DNA of 64,000 nucleotides, taken from NCBI GenBank assembly GCA_918807975.1, contig OU964920.1, positions 43,305,979 through 43,369,978 on the forward strand, read 5' to 3'. Below, one piece after another: positions 1-9,984 of this stretch. The number at the start of each line of letters is the position of its first letter. Positions within the stretch are counted from its first letter, which is position 1. The notes beneath the pieces are model-generated. The model worked only from the letters and a program-made list of their open reading frames with translations, did not search any database and was not told the origin of the DNA. The stretch is from Aplidium turbinatum (lineage: Eukaryota; Chordata; Ascidiacea; Aplousobranchia; Polyclinidae). The position numbers and the translations under genes were made by a program.

Positions 1-658
1 AGCTCTGCAACGGGAAAGATGGGCAAAATCATTATAATTGTAGCTGTTGCTCGAAAATGTTGGGATTTTGCCAGGGGGGCGAATTTTTTTCAAGGGGGGG
101 CAAGGCCCCCCTGGCCCCCGGCTGGCTACGGGCCTGCGCACAGGTGATGCTTTTTGCAAGTTATGCCAAGCAACCATTGTCCCAAAGAAAAGTAATTTTA
201 ATAACCATGAAAAGACAACGAAGCATAAACGTAAACTTCCAGTACAAGGTCAAAATTCTTTATTATTTGATACGCTTGCAGCTACTGCACTTGATTCTGA
301 AAAAGCAAAAAGAAAGAAGATTGAGCTGAAACTAGCATTGTCTGTCGCATGCCACAGCTCTATTAATGCAATTGATCATTTCCAAGACATAATTGTTGCA
401 AATGCAAAGGGTAGCATACTGCAACAGCTAAAATCATAACTAATTACCAGCTCCTGTTGCTTTTTTTTAATGAATTACAAACTGTTAGAACGCAACGTGA
501 GATTACCTATCAAACTTGGTTTTTACAAGTGACTTGTTTGGTTGGTTTTTGGCCTTTTTTAGTTTAATGTTTGGCTTTTTTTTACAGTTTTATTGGCCTT
601 TTTTGGCTTTTTTTATGAAGGTTTGGCTTTTTTTTCAATTTAAAATCTGGCAACCCTG
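1..658 (+). mobile_element. hAT-type DNA transposon, right-hand part, internally deleted
   Basis: A reading frame over about 140-439 encodes a BED/C2H2-type finger (two Cys in CKLC, His pair near HEKTTKH) and then a helical stretch rich in Lys and Ala. This is how ZBED-like hAT transposases begin. The frame stops at 439, and only AT-rich sequence with repeated TTTGGC(T)n words follows. The copy ends at 658 in CTGGCAACCCTG, whose reverse complement CAGGGTTGCCAG is a hAT-like terminus. The catalytic and dimerisation domains are absent, so this is a non-autonomous derivative. The left end lies outside the window, so the target duplication cannot be checked. Confidence 0.55.
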
Positions 659-1016
659 TCGTCTTACTCGCTAAACAAATTGGGTTTTGTAGTCTGAATG
701 TAACCTAGAGACCATATCTTTTTCCACTTTTGCTGTATACCTTACTTCTTGCGCTTTTATGCTTACAGTACGTATATCTGATAATTTGTTGTTTAAACCT
801 CTGATTTCGAACCTGGCGAATTTTATTCACTTGGTAATTTTACAGTTTTTGATTGTTTTTAACTTGAAATCTAAACACTTTTTTAAAAAAGGAAACCAGC
901 AAAAAAACAACGCAATATTGAGTTTCAGTTCCCTAAATACAGACTAGGCTTCTTCAAAGTTGGTAAACATCCTTAGCATGGAAAACTGTGTTGACCAGGT
1001 AAAAACATTTACTCAC
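659..1016. other. Non-coding stretch, intron of NLR gene A
   Basis: No exon or element end is recognised here. About 950-1016 still aligns with the same intron position of gene B (about 59910-59977), including the GGAAAACTGT-like and AAAAACATTTAC words. The gene therefore continued leftward before the hAT copy at 1-658 arrived. Confidence 0.4.
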
Positions 1017-1085
1017 TTGCAGCAACTTCTCTAGTTTTCTTATACAGCTCTGAAATAAATATTTCCCGTTTTTGCAACTTTTCAC
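1017..1085 (-). CDS. NLR gene A, 23-codon exon after the linker
   Basis: On the minus strand a T-rich acceptor (TTTTTTTCAG) opens a 69-nt exon that ends at the strong donor CAA|GTGAGT. It reads about 23 residues (EKLQKREIFISELYKKTREV...). It begins and ends in phase 1, matching the linker exon upstream. The same exon exists in gene B at 59978-60046 with the same length and phase. It is probably the start of the C-terminal helical/repeat part after NACHT. No downstream exon of gene A is visible before the window edge. I recognise no named domain in it. Confidence 0.7.
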
Positions 1086-1497
1086 CTGAAAAAAATCACA
1101 CACTTATGAATATTACGGCTTGCCATCATCACCTTTGCGGACGTACAATCTAAGCATTGCCAAACAGCACATTAACTTATTAATAAACTACTAGGCCTAT
1201 AAGCTTTGAAAATAATTTCTTTACTGAAACTTTGGTTTGTAATTTGTTTTAAACCTTTGACGTGCGGCACAGATCTCGGTTTCCCCAACATGTTTGCGAG
1301 AAACATGTAAAAATTTATGAGACTGCGGTTCCGAATTTACTATATTCCGGCTTCTCTGCTCAGCTCAATTAAACAAATAATCTTTTCAGCATTGGAATTG
1401 CAGAAACAAAGTAGCCTGTGTTTTAGGTTACTTTTTATACTGTACCTTCGTGTTGTTAAAGTCCTAATTCAACGCACAAAAGTAAAGTATATTTTAC

Positions 1498-1593
1498 TTG
1501 GTGTAGATAGTCGGGCTTGCTTGACAGGTGGTTGGAGTGGTAAAGCATCAAATTCTTCTGGAGGTAACTGGATGGTTGTTGAGCTTGAAGAAC
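1498..1593 (-). CDS. NLR gene A, Ser/Pro-rich linker exon
   Basis: A 96-nt exon on the minus strand has acceptor GCACTTTCATAG and donor CACCAA|GTAAAA, phase 1 at both ends. It codes for about 31 residues rich in Ser, Thr, Pro and Gln with a conserved PPEEFDALPLQPPVKQARL core. Gene B has the matching exon at 60416-60550, which is 39 nt longer and still in frame, so the linker varies in length by whole codons. It would join NACHT exon 6762-8066 to exon 1017-1085. The intron before it contains the 2505-6669 transposon. No enzymatic role is likely; it looks like a flexible spacer. Confidence 0.7.
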
Positions 1594-2504
1594 CTATGAA
1601 AGTGCAAACATGTTTGCAATCGCGCCTTTGTCGGACAGCAGATTTTTAAAAGGGTATATTATTTAATGAATTAGTTGTGACTACAATAGGCCTACCGGGT
1701 TAAGTATGCATAAAAAATTAACTTATTATTATTGTTTGCATTAAAATTATGTGCAATTGCTTAGCCTCGTATACTTTGTGTTGGCCTAGCTTATAATTTA
1801 AACAATTTTTAGAAAAATGTTGGACTTAACAAAACATTAAGCAAATGTCGCAAAGTGGCACATAGTTGCAACAAGGATGATAACGCACAAGCTAGGCCTT
1901 ACTTGGTCCAGAATGGGAAAATTGCTGAACTTGTGGTAAAGGTTTAGGAGTTCTTCCAGATGGTTCTGTAAAACCACAAATAGGGATAAATGTCACAGTG
2001 CTACTTTAGTGTCATATTTATCGCGATAAAGCAGATATTGTCTTAATTAAATATGTATGCAAATGTTGCAAAAATCACAAATTACGATAAAAGCTAATCT
2101 CGGAGTCAAATTATTGTTACTCTTGAACAAGCTCTAGAAGTAAAATTTGAGAATTGAGATTGCGGTAAAGATAAATTTTAAACATCTGAAAAGGTTTGTG
2201 GTCCATAACATGAGACTTGGTAAATTCAATAATGTATTCAACTTCCTTTGTTGCTTTACAACTAAATTACTTAAGTTATTTTTACTTGGAAATATTTTTT
2301 TCATCAAAGATGTTGATCTGCGCTGTAAACGTTGAGGTTTTGAGTCTTGTGAAGCTGAAGATGACGCATTCTGAGATAATGATTGAGGTCGATTTGAAGC
2401 GTTGGACGATATGTTTACTTGTTGAGATTCTTGATGAAGGGAATCTTCAGAAAGACATAAAAATAATGTACAGGCCAGGATACTCTTACATGAGGGCTGT
2501 TGGC
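1594..2504. other. Intronic stretch with no recognised gene
   Basis: Part of the long intron of gene A. Weak open frames occur on the minus strand near 2134-2500, but they show no motif and no splice context I trust. The last 8 bases (CTGTTGGC, 2497-2504) are the left target duplication of the next element. Confidence 0.4.
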
Positions 2505-2985
2505 TAGGGTGCATCATCTGCCCCCCATTTTTTTGTTTGGTTTTCTGCAGTGGATTAAAATGTTCCTTTTTATGATTGTTGAAGATGTGCAACTTTTCAG
2601 AAGAATTCATTAACATCTAGGGGTACCACAATTGGATTAAATTTTGTCATTTTTTGTTATTTTGGGGTAATTCCATGGCTACTGGTACAGTTGTTGAACC
2701 ATATGCCGTAGATTTTTCATGAAATTTCATATGTAGAATCTCCGTAAAAATTCTAAGAAAAGTAATACCAATTTTATCAAAATTGGCCCACTACTTTTTG
2801 AGATATCGGCGATTGAAAATTGGCCCTTTTCGTGATCGCTCATGCGTAAAATTTAACTGCAAATTTTGTTTGACCTATTATGAAGGTGTTTCAAATGGTA
2901 ACTTGAAAATTCCAATGCATATGAGTTATCCAAAGTAAGGAGATTCCGAAAAGATATATTGTTTGTTTGTTTTTATATCACTTAA

Positions 2986-4220
2986 CAGCCCTCGAAATTA
3001 GCTTCCATCTACGACGGCAAAAACATTGCCGTCGCCAAATCAACAAACCTTGAATTGCGGCGGCAATTGCCGTATGCTTTAATCAAACGAAATTTCATGC
3101 ACTTCATCGTGTCACACGGCGGTAGCCCAGAGTATTACGCAAGCTACTGTATTTTATGCGCTGACAATGCTCTTGTGAACTGTAAAAAGTTTGCAACCTT
3201 ACAAATACTGGCTTAATTGTTACGCAAAAGTTACTGTTTCATCGAATAAATGGTTCTTTGGCAGTAAAGAAAAGTAATGCTTCCGGTGATATGGCATCGC
3301 GTTCATAAAAGGGCAGTTTTGCGTTTTCAAGTATTTCAGTGACGACGCGACAACCTCATCCTCCGATGATTCCGACTCTGACTAGTTCTTTATCCAACAG
3401 ACTTTGTGTTGCTCGCAGTATCCTAATTGTGCCGAAAATATGTGAGTGTATACGTAAATCGAGGCAATCTTCTCGCAGAGAGCTATTGATTTGTTACCGG
3501 TACCTGATTAAGCAATTAACGTTATTTCATGATAATTCAACGTCGCTAGATGTCGAATTAATGTAAAACAAACGTAAATTTCTTATTGGGCATTGTTGTT
3601 ACGCATTATAACCCACCGGCAAAATTAAATCAATTTGTGCTGACTTGAACGTTGAACCAACCCAAAATTAACTTACTTCCTCCCCCCCCGTGACTTATTT
3701 AACGTGAATCACCGTAACAGCGTGCGTATCGCGTTGTTCGCTTTATCGCTACTTTTGGTATTATTACATCACAACAAATCAAACAGTGTGGTCGTGATAG
3801 ACTATTCGAATGTTTTTTTTCTCTTCTTGTTTTACATGTTTTGGTACAATTTTTTCGGTACAAATAAATTGTTTTGGTACAAATAAACGTTCACAGCAAT
3901 TGCCGAAGCAATTTCAACTTTTGCCGTTTGTATTGACCTCGTCAACGTTTTTGCGAAGTAAAAATATCCTAATTTCGAAGACTGCGTGAGTGCTCACAGC
4001 AAGTAAAATAATCCGAGGTGAGGTCTTGGTGCGATGTTTCTGCTGATTAAACTCACGCTGCGAGTAAATCAAACAGGAAGAAATTTTGAACAATTTTTGT
4101 CCGAATTAAATGCTTATTTTGCGACGGCATTTTTATTGCCGTAGCAAAATGGCCATTATGACGTTTGCGGCGGCATTTACCACGGCAATTGCCGTGTGCC
4201 GCCGCTAATTTCGAGGACTG
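2986..4220. mobile_element. hAT-type MITE, CAGYCCTCGAAATTAGC ends
   Basis: The ends CAGCCCTCGAAATTAGC (2986) and GCTAATTTCGAGGACTG (to 4220) are inverted. Each is followed by a palindromic GACGGCAAAAACATTGCCGTC-like subterminal motif. The interior shares a long stretch with the element at 13677-14520 (around 3345-3900 versus 13920-14440), so both belong to one family. No transposase is encoded. No clean target duplication is seen (CACTTA before, CACTAT after). It is nested in the 2505-6669 transposon. Confidence 0.7.
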
Positions 4221-4702
4221 CACTATAGGCCACCAAGTGGCTAGTTTCACACTTGACTATTTGTGATCAGTCATGCATGACGAAACTTTGATCGCCTATA
4301 GCAAATAACACTCTGCTTGGATTTTTCTGCAACTTGGCTTAAATAAAAGGTAATTTTCTTGGCTTTCTAGCTTCCAAATATGAAATGGGATATTTAAGTA
4401 GAAATGAGGTAGTTTGCTGTAGTAAGTGTACCATGTATTTTTTAAAGTGAAGGAAGGATAGGTAGCACAGTTTAAACAACTGACTGAGGGGAGACGGTAA
4501 AACCAATTCCGTGACCGGTTACAACGTCCTATACAACGATTACAACGTTAATTGGAATTCTCATGAATTAGACAAACACAAACTGAATGGGTTCAGGAAG
4601 CTCCTCCCAAAACGCACCATTTCGGCCTTAATGTGCAAGATTTTGACAAACCAATCTTCATATCTGGTTGTCTCTTTTTAAACTCCTGATGCAACTCATT
4701 TA

Positions 4703-5860
4703 GTGTCACCAATACCTCAACCACGTCAACAAAGAGCTTTCCCTCAAGAGATTATTGATTCTGCGTTGAAGTTCCATGAAGATGATGAATTTAGTAGGTT
4801 ACTACTAGGTCAAAAGGATAAAGTGTCTGTGGGCAAAAAATGCTATCATGACATGACATGGATGACAGTTGATAGAGCAGAAATTGTTACGATGATCACG
4901 AGGGTTTCAGATTTCATAGAAAGCTTGATTGAGAAGCTGGTCTAACTTCTTCCACATAGTTATGTGTCCAACTCCAAAGCACAATCAAAATATTACAATC
5001 CAGAAAAGAAAATTTGCAAGAAGGTGAAGTTTTGATTGCAATAAACTTTTCATAGAATTATTCCTTTCATGTGCAAAATGAAATCCAGGGCTTTCACTGG
5101 ACACACACCCAAGCAACTAAGCATCTAGTGCTTTGCTATCACAAAAACACTGACTCCGACATGGTTGAACACTTATCCCTTTGCTTTCTATCAGACATAA
5201 TGGTTCATGACGTACAAATGGTGTACTACATTCAAATTGCAAAGTTTAAACGTTTTGTCAAATTTATCTTGTGCTATGGCTGGTACTGGTTTTTAGCACC
5301 GTGCCAAACTGCCAAGTCAATGCACCAACAAACGACTTGCGCTTTATTGAAGTCCTACACCAATACAAAGAAGAAGACAAGCTAGTAGCAGAAGTAGCGC
5401 TCAAGTATTTCATGCTACACACATGGTACTTGTCTGGGGAACTTGCTCCCTTTGCCCTTTACAGCATCAAGACACTGCCAGCTGAGAAAGCAGCAATGGC
5501 AAGAGCAATACTAAAGAAAATGAAAAGTTTCAGACAGCCATTAAAAAGATTTGGAGAAGGTTTTGGAAAGCCAAGGTTGATTCCAGTGTTGCCAGCAACC
5601 AAGTTGGCTGATCTAATCAATGAAGATTCCTGGTTCCTTTTTGCTGCACTAAAGCTTGGCCAATGTACAAGTTTCATGGACGAAGATGTTCTTCAGTAAG
5701 ACAAATGTCCTTGATATGCAGCTTGCTGCACAGTTGTAAGGCAGCTAAGAGTAATGAATGATGCAGCTGAACGGGGTGTCAAGCTTGGATGCGACTATCT
5801 TTCATTGGCAAAGTCTGAACAGAGATTCCAAACTGTTCTGCAGACTGTTGAAGGCAACTA
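4703..5860 (+). pseudogene. Decayed transposase-like gene of the 2505-6669 element
   Basis: Two coding modules are visible, both broken. Module one is at 4703-4945, then 5034-5250 in another frame. It contains DDEFSRLLLGQKDKVSV and, further on, a stretch around FHWTHTQATKHLVLCY followed by FLSDIMVHDVQ. Module two (5290-5699, then 5731-5850 in another frame) reads APTNDLRFIEVLHQY, HTWYLSGELAPFALYS and NDAAERGVKLGCDYLSL. I have seen both modules as multicopy, transposon-associated proteins in other invertebrate genomes, but cannot name the superfamily with confidence. At least two frame changes and several stops separate the pieces. Their position between matching TIRs makes them the likely transposase of that element. 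Confidence 0.5.
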
Positions 5861-5956
5861 TCAGCAGTGCCGAATTTACGGAAGAAGGAAATAAACAACA
5901 ATGTTCAATGGATACTGCATATTTAGTTGAACAGGAAACTGTGCCTTTTCAAACTG

Positions 5957-6261
5957 TGTTAATTCAATATTTATAAAGGCGCAGAATCAGCTGAGAAACA
6001 CCGTACGCTATCTGCTGTCAGAAAACGAGAACGTCGCAAGGCCCGAGCCTCAAACAACCCTGGCCCTAGCCAACCATCCTTCCAATGTCCATCCTGCAGC
6101 AGAAGTTTCACCGCACAGATAGGCCTCATCAGCCATCTCCGCACTCATGTAGCCTACACTGACCAAAGTCAACACTAAAAAAAGAAAAAAGAAACTTGAT
6201 CTCAGTCTCATTGGCCATCTTCGGAAACGAAGGGCGAACATCATCATCATCATCATCATCA
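5957..6261 (+). mobile_element. LINE 3' fragment with C2H2 finger and (ATC)n tail
   Basis: The plus strand reads the C-terminus of a non-LTR ORF2. A basic stretch is followed by CPSCSRSFTAQIGLISHLRTH, a C2H2 finger of the kind found at the end of some CR1-like ORF2 proteins. A stop and a short 3' UTR follow, with a hairpin-like CATCTTCGGAAACGAAG and a tail of seven CAT/ATC units (about 6239-6261). It is 5' truncated, as is usual for LINE copies, and nested in the 2505-6669 transposon. Confidence 0.65.
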
Positions 6262-6761
6262 ATTCAATTCGGAAAATACAGAATTTTGCAAATTCGGCAA
6301 AACAAAGTGCATTTATTGGTGTTTTGTGATCAAAACAGTGAATGTTAAAGTTTAGATAAAGTTCAACGAATATTTTTTTTGCAATAAAATGAGCAAAAGG
6401 TGTGCAGTTTAGAGAGAAAAACCCTAACAGTGATTTAACGCTTTTGGACTAACGGTACATATATGTATGCCACAGACATGCCATCTGAAACTAGGGTTTT
6501 CGCATTTTTCGCTCGACGTCTATATGTCAAAAATTCATTCGCGATGTGGTACCCCTAGATCCAAATCATTTCGCATAAAACTTCACAGGTGTGTTTACTT
6601 TGACAAAAGGAACACTTTTGACAACTGCAGAACAAAATTTGAACGAAAAAGGGCAGATGATGCACCCTACTGTTGGCTTGTTATCAAACAAAACATCAAC
6701 ATTCCTTTCTTTTTACTGAAAATAGCTTTGAAAACAAATCAAAATATAAGCATAAATTTAC

Positions 6762-8066
6762 CTTCGTTCATGAACGAATCCAAAAGGAGTCCAGCTGTGA
6801 ATTCTACAACGGCAGACCAGTGGTCATCCAGCAAGTTATTTTGAACAAAAGATGTAAAATCTGGTAACGACATTTCACGACAGATGTATAAAGCACTGAA
6901 GTACTCTTGAAAGGTCTGGTGGCTAAAATATAACCGTTGCTGCCCTTCCAGGAGTGCATATTCTTTGTTTGCTCCTATTAGAGTAACGACAAGATCTTGA
7001 ACTTTCTCACTGAAAAGACCTTCTTCTATAAGATCGTCTGTTGTGATTAATAGAGTTCCTCTTTTTGTTGCTTCGTACGCGATTTTGGAAAGTTTGATGA
7101 CGATATCATCAGATGTGGAAAGGGCGTGTTCGGGTGTTTTCAGATTTAGCAATACAGTGTGAAGTATTCTTGTCATCGTGGCTACACCATCGGTTTGTGA
7201 TAAACCAAGAGATGCCTTCACGTAGAGTTGCAGCATCAGAGGGTTGTAGCACATAGACATTAAATGGGGAGTTTTTACTGTAAGGTTGTTCCAAAGACTC
7301 TCAGATTGTTGTTGGTCGTTGACTAAGGCGTCAAATAACGATTTCACGTTTTCAGGAGTCAGATCATGAATAAGATAAGTGCGTTTGGGTCGACATCTTT
7401 GAGGAATTTTGATCATGGCGTATGGTCGAGAAGTGAATATCAAGTGACAGTTTTGAAGAAATTCTTTTAAACAAAGATTTGACAGAAGTTCCCAATAGTT
7501 AAGTGGAGTGTTATAGTTGGATTTTTTCACATTTTCTTCCAGGTTCCAACTCACCTGATCAAATCCATCTAAAATAATGAAGCAGTTTTCCGGATTGGCT
7601 ATGATCCATTCAAAAACAGAATTCTTTTCTTCGTCGTTTAAATAGTTGCAATCCCCCAGTAGAAACTCTTTCAATGTCAATTGTTTGTCGCAGTCATTCA
7701 TGGGCATAAAAATCTTCCTTAGGACGACAACATCTTCGGTGGTAGCAAGGTACCTTGCCAGGCGTTTTGATAAGGTTGTTTTTCCTGACCCAGCATATCC
7801 GATTACCGACACAAAACTATGCTCTTTGATATCAGAAACTAATTGATCGAATGTTACTGCTCGATCAGAGGAAATCAACTTAATTCCTTGACTTTTGGGA
7901 TTGTACTTGTCGTCGTTAGGAATGAACCTTCCTTCGTAAATATCAACTTGAAGCATTTCAGGATAAATTTTTGGAAAGCCCTTTGAAGTAACTTTAAAGT
8001 TGGAAGAATCAACGTCATACTCGGATTGATAATGTTTGCGAGTTGCATTTTTCATTTCTTTGAGAC
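6762..8066 (-). CDS. NLR gene A, NACHT ATPase exon
   Basis: A single 1305-nt exon on the minus strand (acceptor TTTTGCTTTTAAG, donor AACGAAG|GTAAAT, phase 1 at both ends) encodes a NACHT domain and part of its winged-helix region. Counting from the first internal Met, Walker A is GYAGSGKTT (residues 86-94), Walker B is ILDGFDQ (161-167), sensor-type LIFTSRP is at 205-211, and YFSHQTFQEYFSALY lies near the C-terminus. These fit cytosolic NLR signalling proteins, which oligomerise on ligand sensing. The exon continues as a longer open frame only because the intron lacks a stop for a few codons (to 6739). The upstream partner is exon 8262-8483; the downstream partner is exon 1498-1593. No inactivating change is visible. 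Gene B (62257-63582) is a clear paralog. Confidence 0.9.
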
Positions 8067-8261
8067 CTTAAAAGCAAAAATATAAATATGTGTATGAGCT
8101 CCAGGAAGACTTTATACTAAGATCATCCCTCGCCACGACCGTGCTCAGGGGTGCTGCCGTTTTGTTGACGGCTATCTATTGCATGAGCGCCAGCGCAATT
8201 CAACAACAGCGCAATTGCTATAATTACACAGCTAATGCAATTAAACACAAAAAGTACAAAC

Positions 8262-8483
8262 CTTCATCTCCAGATAGAACCCAACTTTGCTCCGGCAAAC
8301 TATATATCGTTGCATGATACTGCCTCTTGTCAACCTGTTTGATCACTCGTTGATCAAAATGCTGATGATGATGGACATGATACTGCCGCTGGTCAACCTG
8401 GACCACTCCTTGATCAACATGCTGAAGGACAGTTGTATGGAACTGCCGGTTGTACTGGTAAGTCGGTTGTTGCTGTGCAGGTC
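8262..8483 (-). CDS. NLR gene A, His/Gln-rich linker exon
   Basis: A 222-nt exon with acceptor TTTTTTTTCCAG and donor GATGAAG|GTTTGT, phase 1 on both sides, so it fits exactly between the start exon and the NACHT exon. It encodes about 74 residues in which a unit of roughly 21 residues recurs (around QFHTTVLQHVDQGVVQVD, then QYHVHHHQHFDQRVIKQVD, then KRQYHATIY). It is rich in His, Gln and Val. No death-fold (CARD, DD, PYD) is seen, so the N-terminal effector region of this NLR is short and unusual in this model. An alternative N-terminal exon further upstream cannot be excluded. Confidence 0.7.
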
Positions 8484-8533
8484 CTGGAAAAAAAACGAAA
8501 CATTAACACCGTCTTGATTACAATTTACGTTGC

Positions 8534-8944
8534 TTAGATATAAACTTTATCAATCGTTGTATTGTATGATATTGCTGAAACAAAAACTGGAGGATAATTA
8601 CGTTCTGAGCTTATCCTGTTATCAAATGGAAGGTGAACATCATTTTGACAATTGCTATTTCTTCCCTTACTGTTGCTACCGGTACGTAATGAAAACGTCG
8701 CTGCTTCTTCTATCAAGTCTTTTAAACTTGGTTGATACTCCACAGATCGACACATTCTTATGCGACGGAGTTGTATATTAAAAAGTCCCATATGCTGCAC
8801 TGGGTGGTACGCTGGGGGCACACAAGAAGATGGTCGGCTGTTTGAGGCTCGATTCCAAAGATGAAATGTAACTGGACCCGTGTTGTAGCCCCACCGTACC
8901 ATTGGAGATTTAGTACGACCAACACCGATTTGGAGTCGATTCAA
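8534..8944 (-). other. Unresolved open stretch between NLR exons
   Basis: A 136-codon minus-strand frame with balanced composition (for example MGLFNIQLRRIRMCRSVEYQ) lies inside the intron of gene A. A second coding-like stretch in another frame runs over about 8930-9078. Neither has splice sites whose phase matches the flanking exons. It may be a skipped exon, a decayed N-terminal domain or chance. No family is recognised. Confidence 0.2.
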
Positions 8945-9328
8945 GGTTTTCCACTTTGCCCATGGCGCGTTTGCTTCTGTGGGGAAGGGACTCTGATGGT
9001 GGAACCTTCATTTCCGCGTATGATGGGTCATTTTCAAATTGCTGTTTCCATTGCATAAGCTTTGTTTCTTTTTTTGTTGAGATCAGTGGCTGAACGTGTG
9101 TTAGGAAGCTTTATCTTGATTTTAACCGGGTCTGTGCTTATATACTAACCTCGCCCATGATAAGGAATGACGTTTAGAACTTAAATAAATTGGGACAAGT
9201 ACTGAATTGAGACCATGGCACTAGTTAGTTCTTGTGTTTCAGTGATATGTAGCAACATATTTTACAATGTTGAAGCAACCAATATCAAAATAATTAACAT
9301 AATGGAGAAACCATCCAAACAAACTCAC

Positions 9329-9413
9329 CAGGATTGGTTAGCAATCCATCTTCACCCACCACTTGTCTGTTTGAATCAACTCTGTTGGTTTCCTCGTTTT
9401 GTGGATGCGACAT
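9329..9413 (-). CDS. NLR gene A, start-codon exon
   Basis: The minus strand has an ATG at 9411-9413 followed by 28 codons beginning MSHPQNEETNRVDSNRQ, ending at a consensus donor CCTG|GTGAGT in phase 1. Splicing to exon 8262-8483 (phase 1) keeps the frame and makes a Gly codon at the junction. The peptide is polar, with no signal sequence or membrane segment, in keeping with a cytosolic protein. No TATA box is evident upstream. The start choice rests on the strong donor and phase agreement. Confidence 0.6.
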
Positions 9414-9835
9414 GTTTGTTTGCTTGAAGGTGTAGATCACAGAAGGTCAAATTAAAACTTAGTAGTTAATGCTACAAACCACAATGGTAAATGAATATAA
9501 TGCTGCTTCCGTATCAAAAAGAACATGACAAACCTAGCAATGATAAAGTTATGTTAAACAAACCAACATTTAAACGAGTAATTTCAATAATAGTTTCGTC
9601 CGCCGTTCACTAGGCTAATCTTTATATTTTATGAAAAAAAAACCACCTTATTTATCAATGTATCAATATATTTGAGCTGGATCCATACATAATTTCTATG
9701 GCCTGTCCTCGCCACTAAAACTATACCAACTCAGGTAATTGTACATTTACTGTGTTTAGTTTGACCATCACTAGATTCGAACTTAGACTTCTAACTTGTC
9801 GACTGCGATCACTGCGCAGAAGCGGAATGGCCCGT
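9414..9835. other. 5' flank of NLR gene A
   Basis: AT-rich sequence upstream of the proposed start codon. No repeat, exon or clear promoter motif is recognised. Confidence 0.3.
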
Positions 9836-9984
9836 TTCGGTGAGTCCGATCCCTTAACGAGGGATTTTTTCAATTTTTTTTTAAATTATTGGGTACCATA
9901 GCCTAATTATCATTGCCGTTTTAGGGTTAGGGGTTAGAGGTTAGAAACTCACCGAATTGGACTAACCGAATCGGACTCACCGAA
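9836..9984. repeat. Fold-back MITE, about 149 bp
   Basis: TTCGGTGAGTCCGAT at 9836-9850 is perfectly inverted at 9970-9984 (ATCGGACTCACCGAA), with an extra CCGAATTGGACT-type internal repeat before the right end. The middle carries degenerate TTAGGG-like words. No transposase is present and no target duplication is clear. Confidence 0.6.

Larger units (their letters stand above)
2505..6669 (+). mobile_element. 4.2-kb DNA transposon, TAGGG termini, 8-bp target duplication
   Basis: The left end TAGGGTGCATCATCTGCCC at 2505 is matched by its complement at the right end (GATGCACCCTA, ending 6669). Similarity between the ends continues imperfectly for about 130 bp (shared TCTGCAGT, TGTTCCTTTT and GGGGTACCACA words). 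The flanks carry an exact 8-bp duplication, CTGTTGGC, at 2497-2504 and 6670-6677. Inside are a nested MITE (2986-4220), a decayed plus-strand transposase-like gene (about 4703-5860) and a LINE 3' fragment. TAGGG ends and 8-bp duplications suit hAT or a similar superfamily, but the protein is not a standard hAT transposase. The element lies in an intron of NLR gene A. Confidence 0.75.

Noticed and set aside
3339-3566. Coding frame shared by two loci (also near 13945-14145)
   Set aside because: Both copies lie inside related MITEs; similarity comes from the repeat, and the frames carry no domain.
6050-6262. Minus-strand frame starting with a run of Met
   Set aside because: The Met run is the (ATC)n tail of the LINE fragment read backwards.
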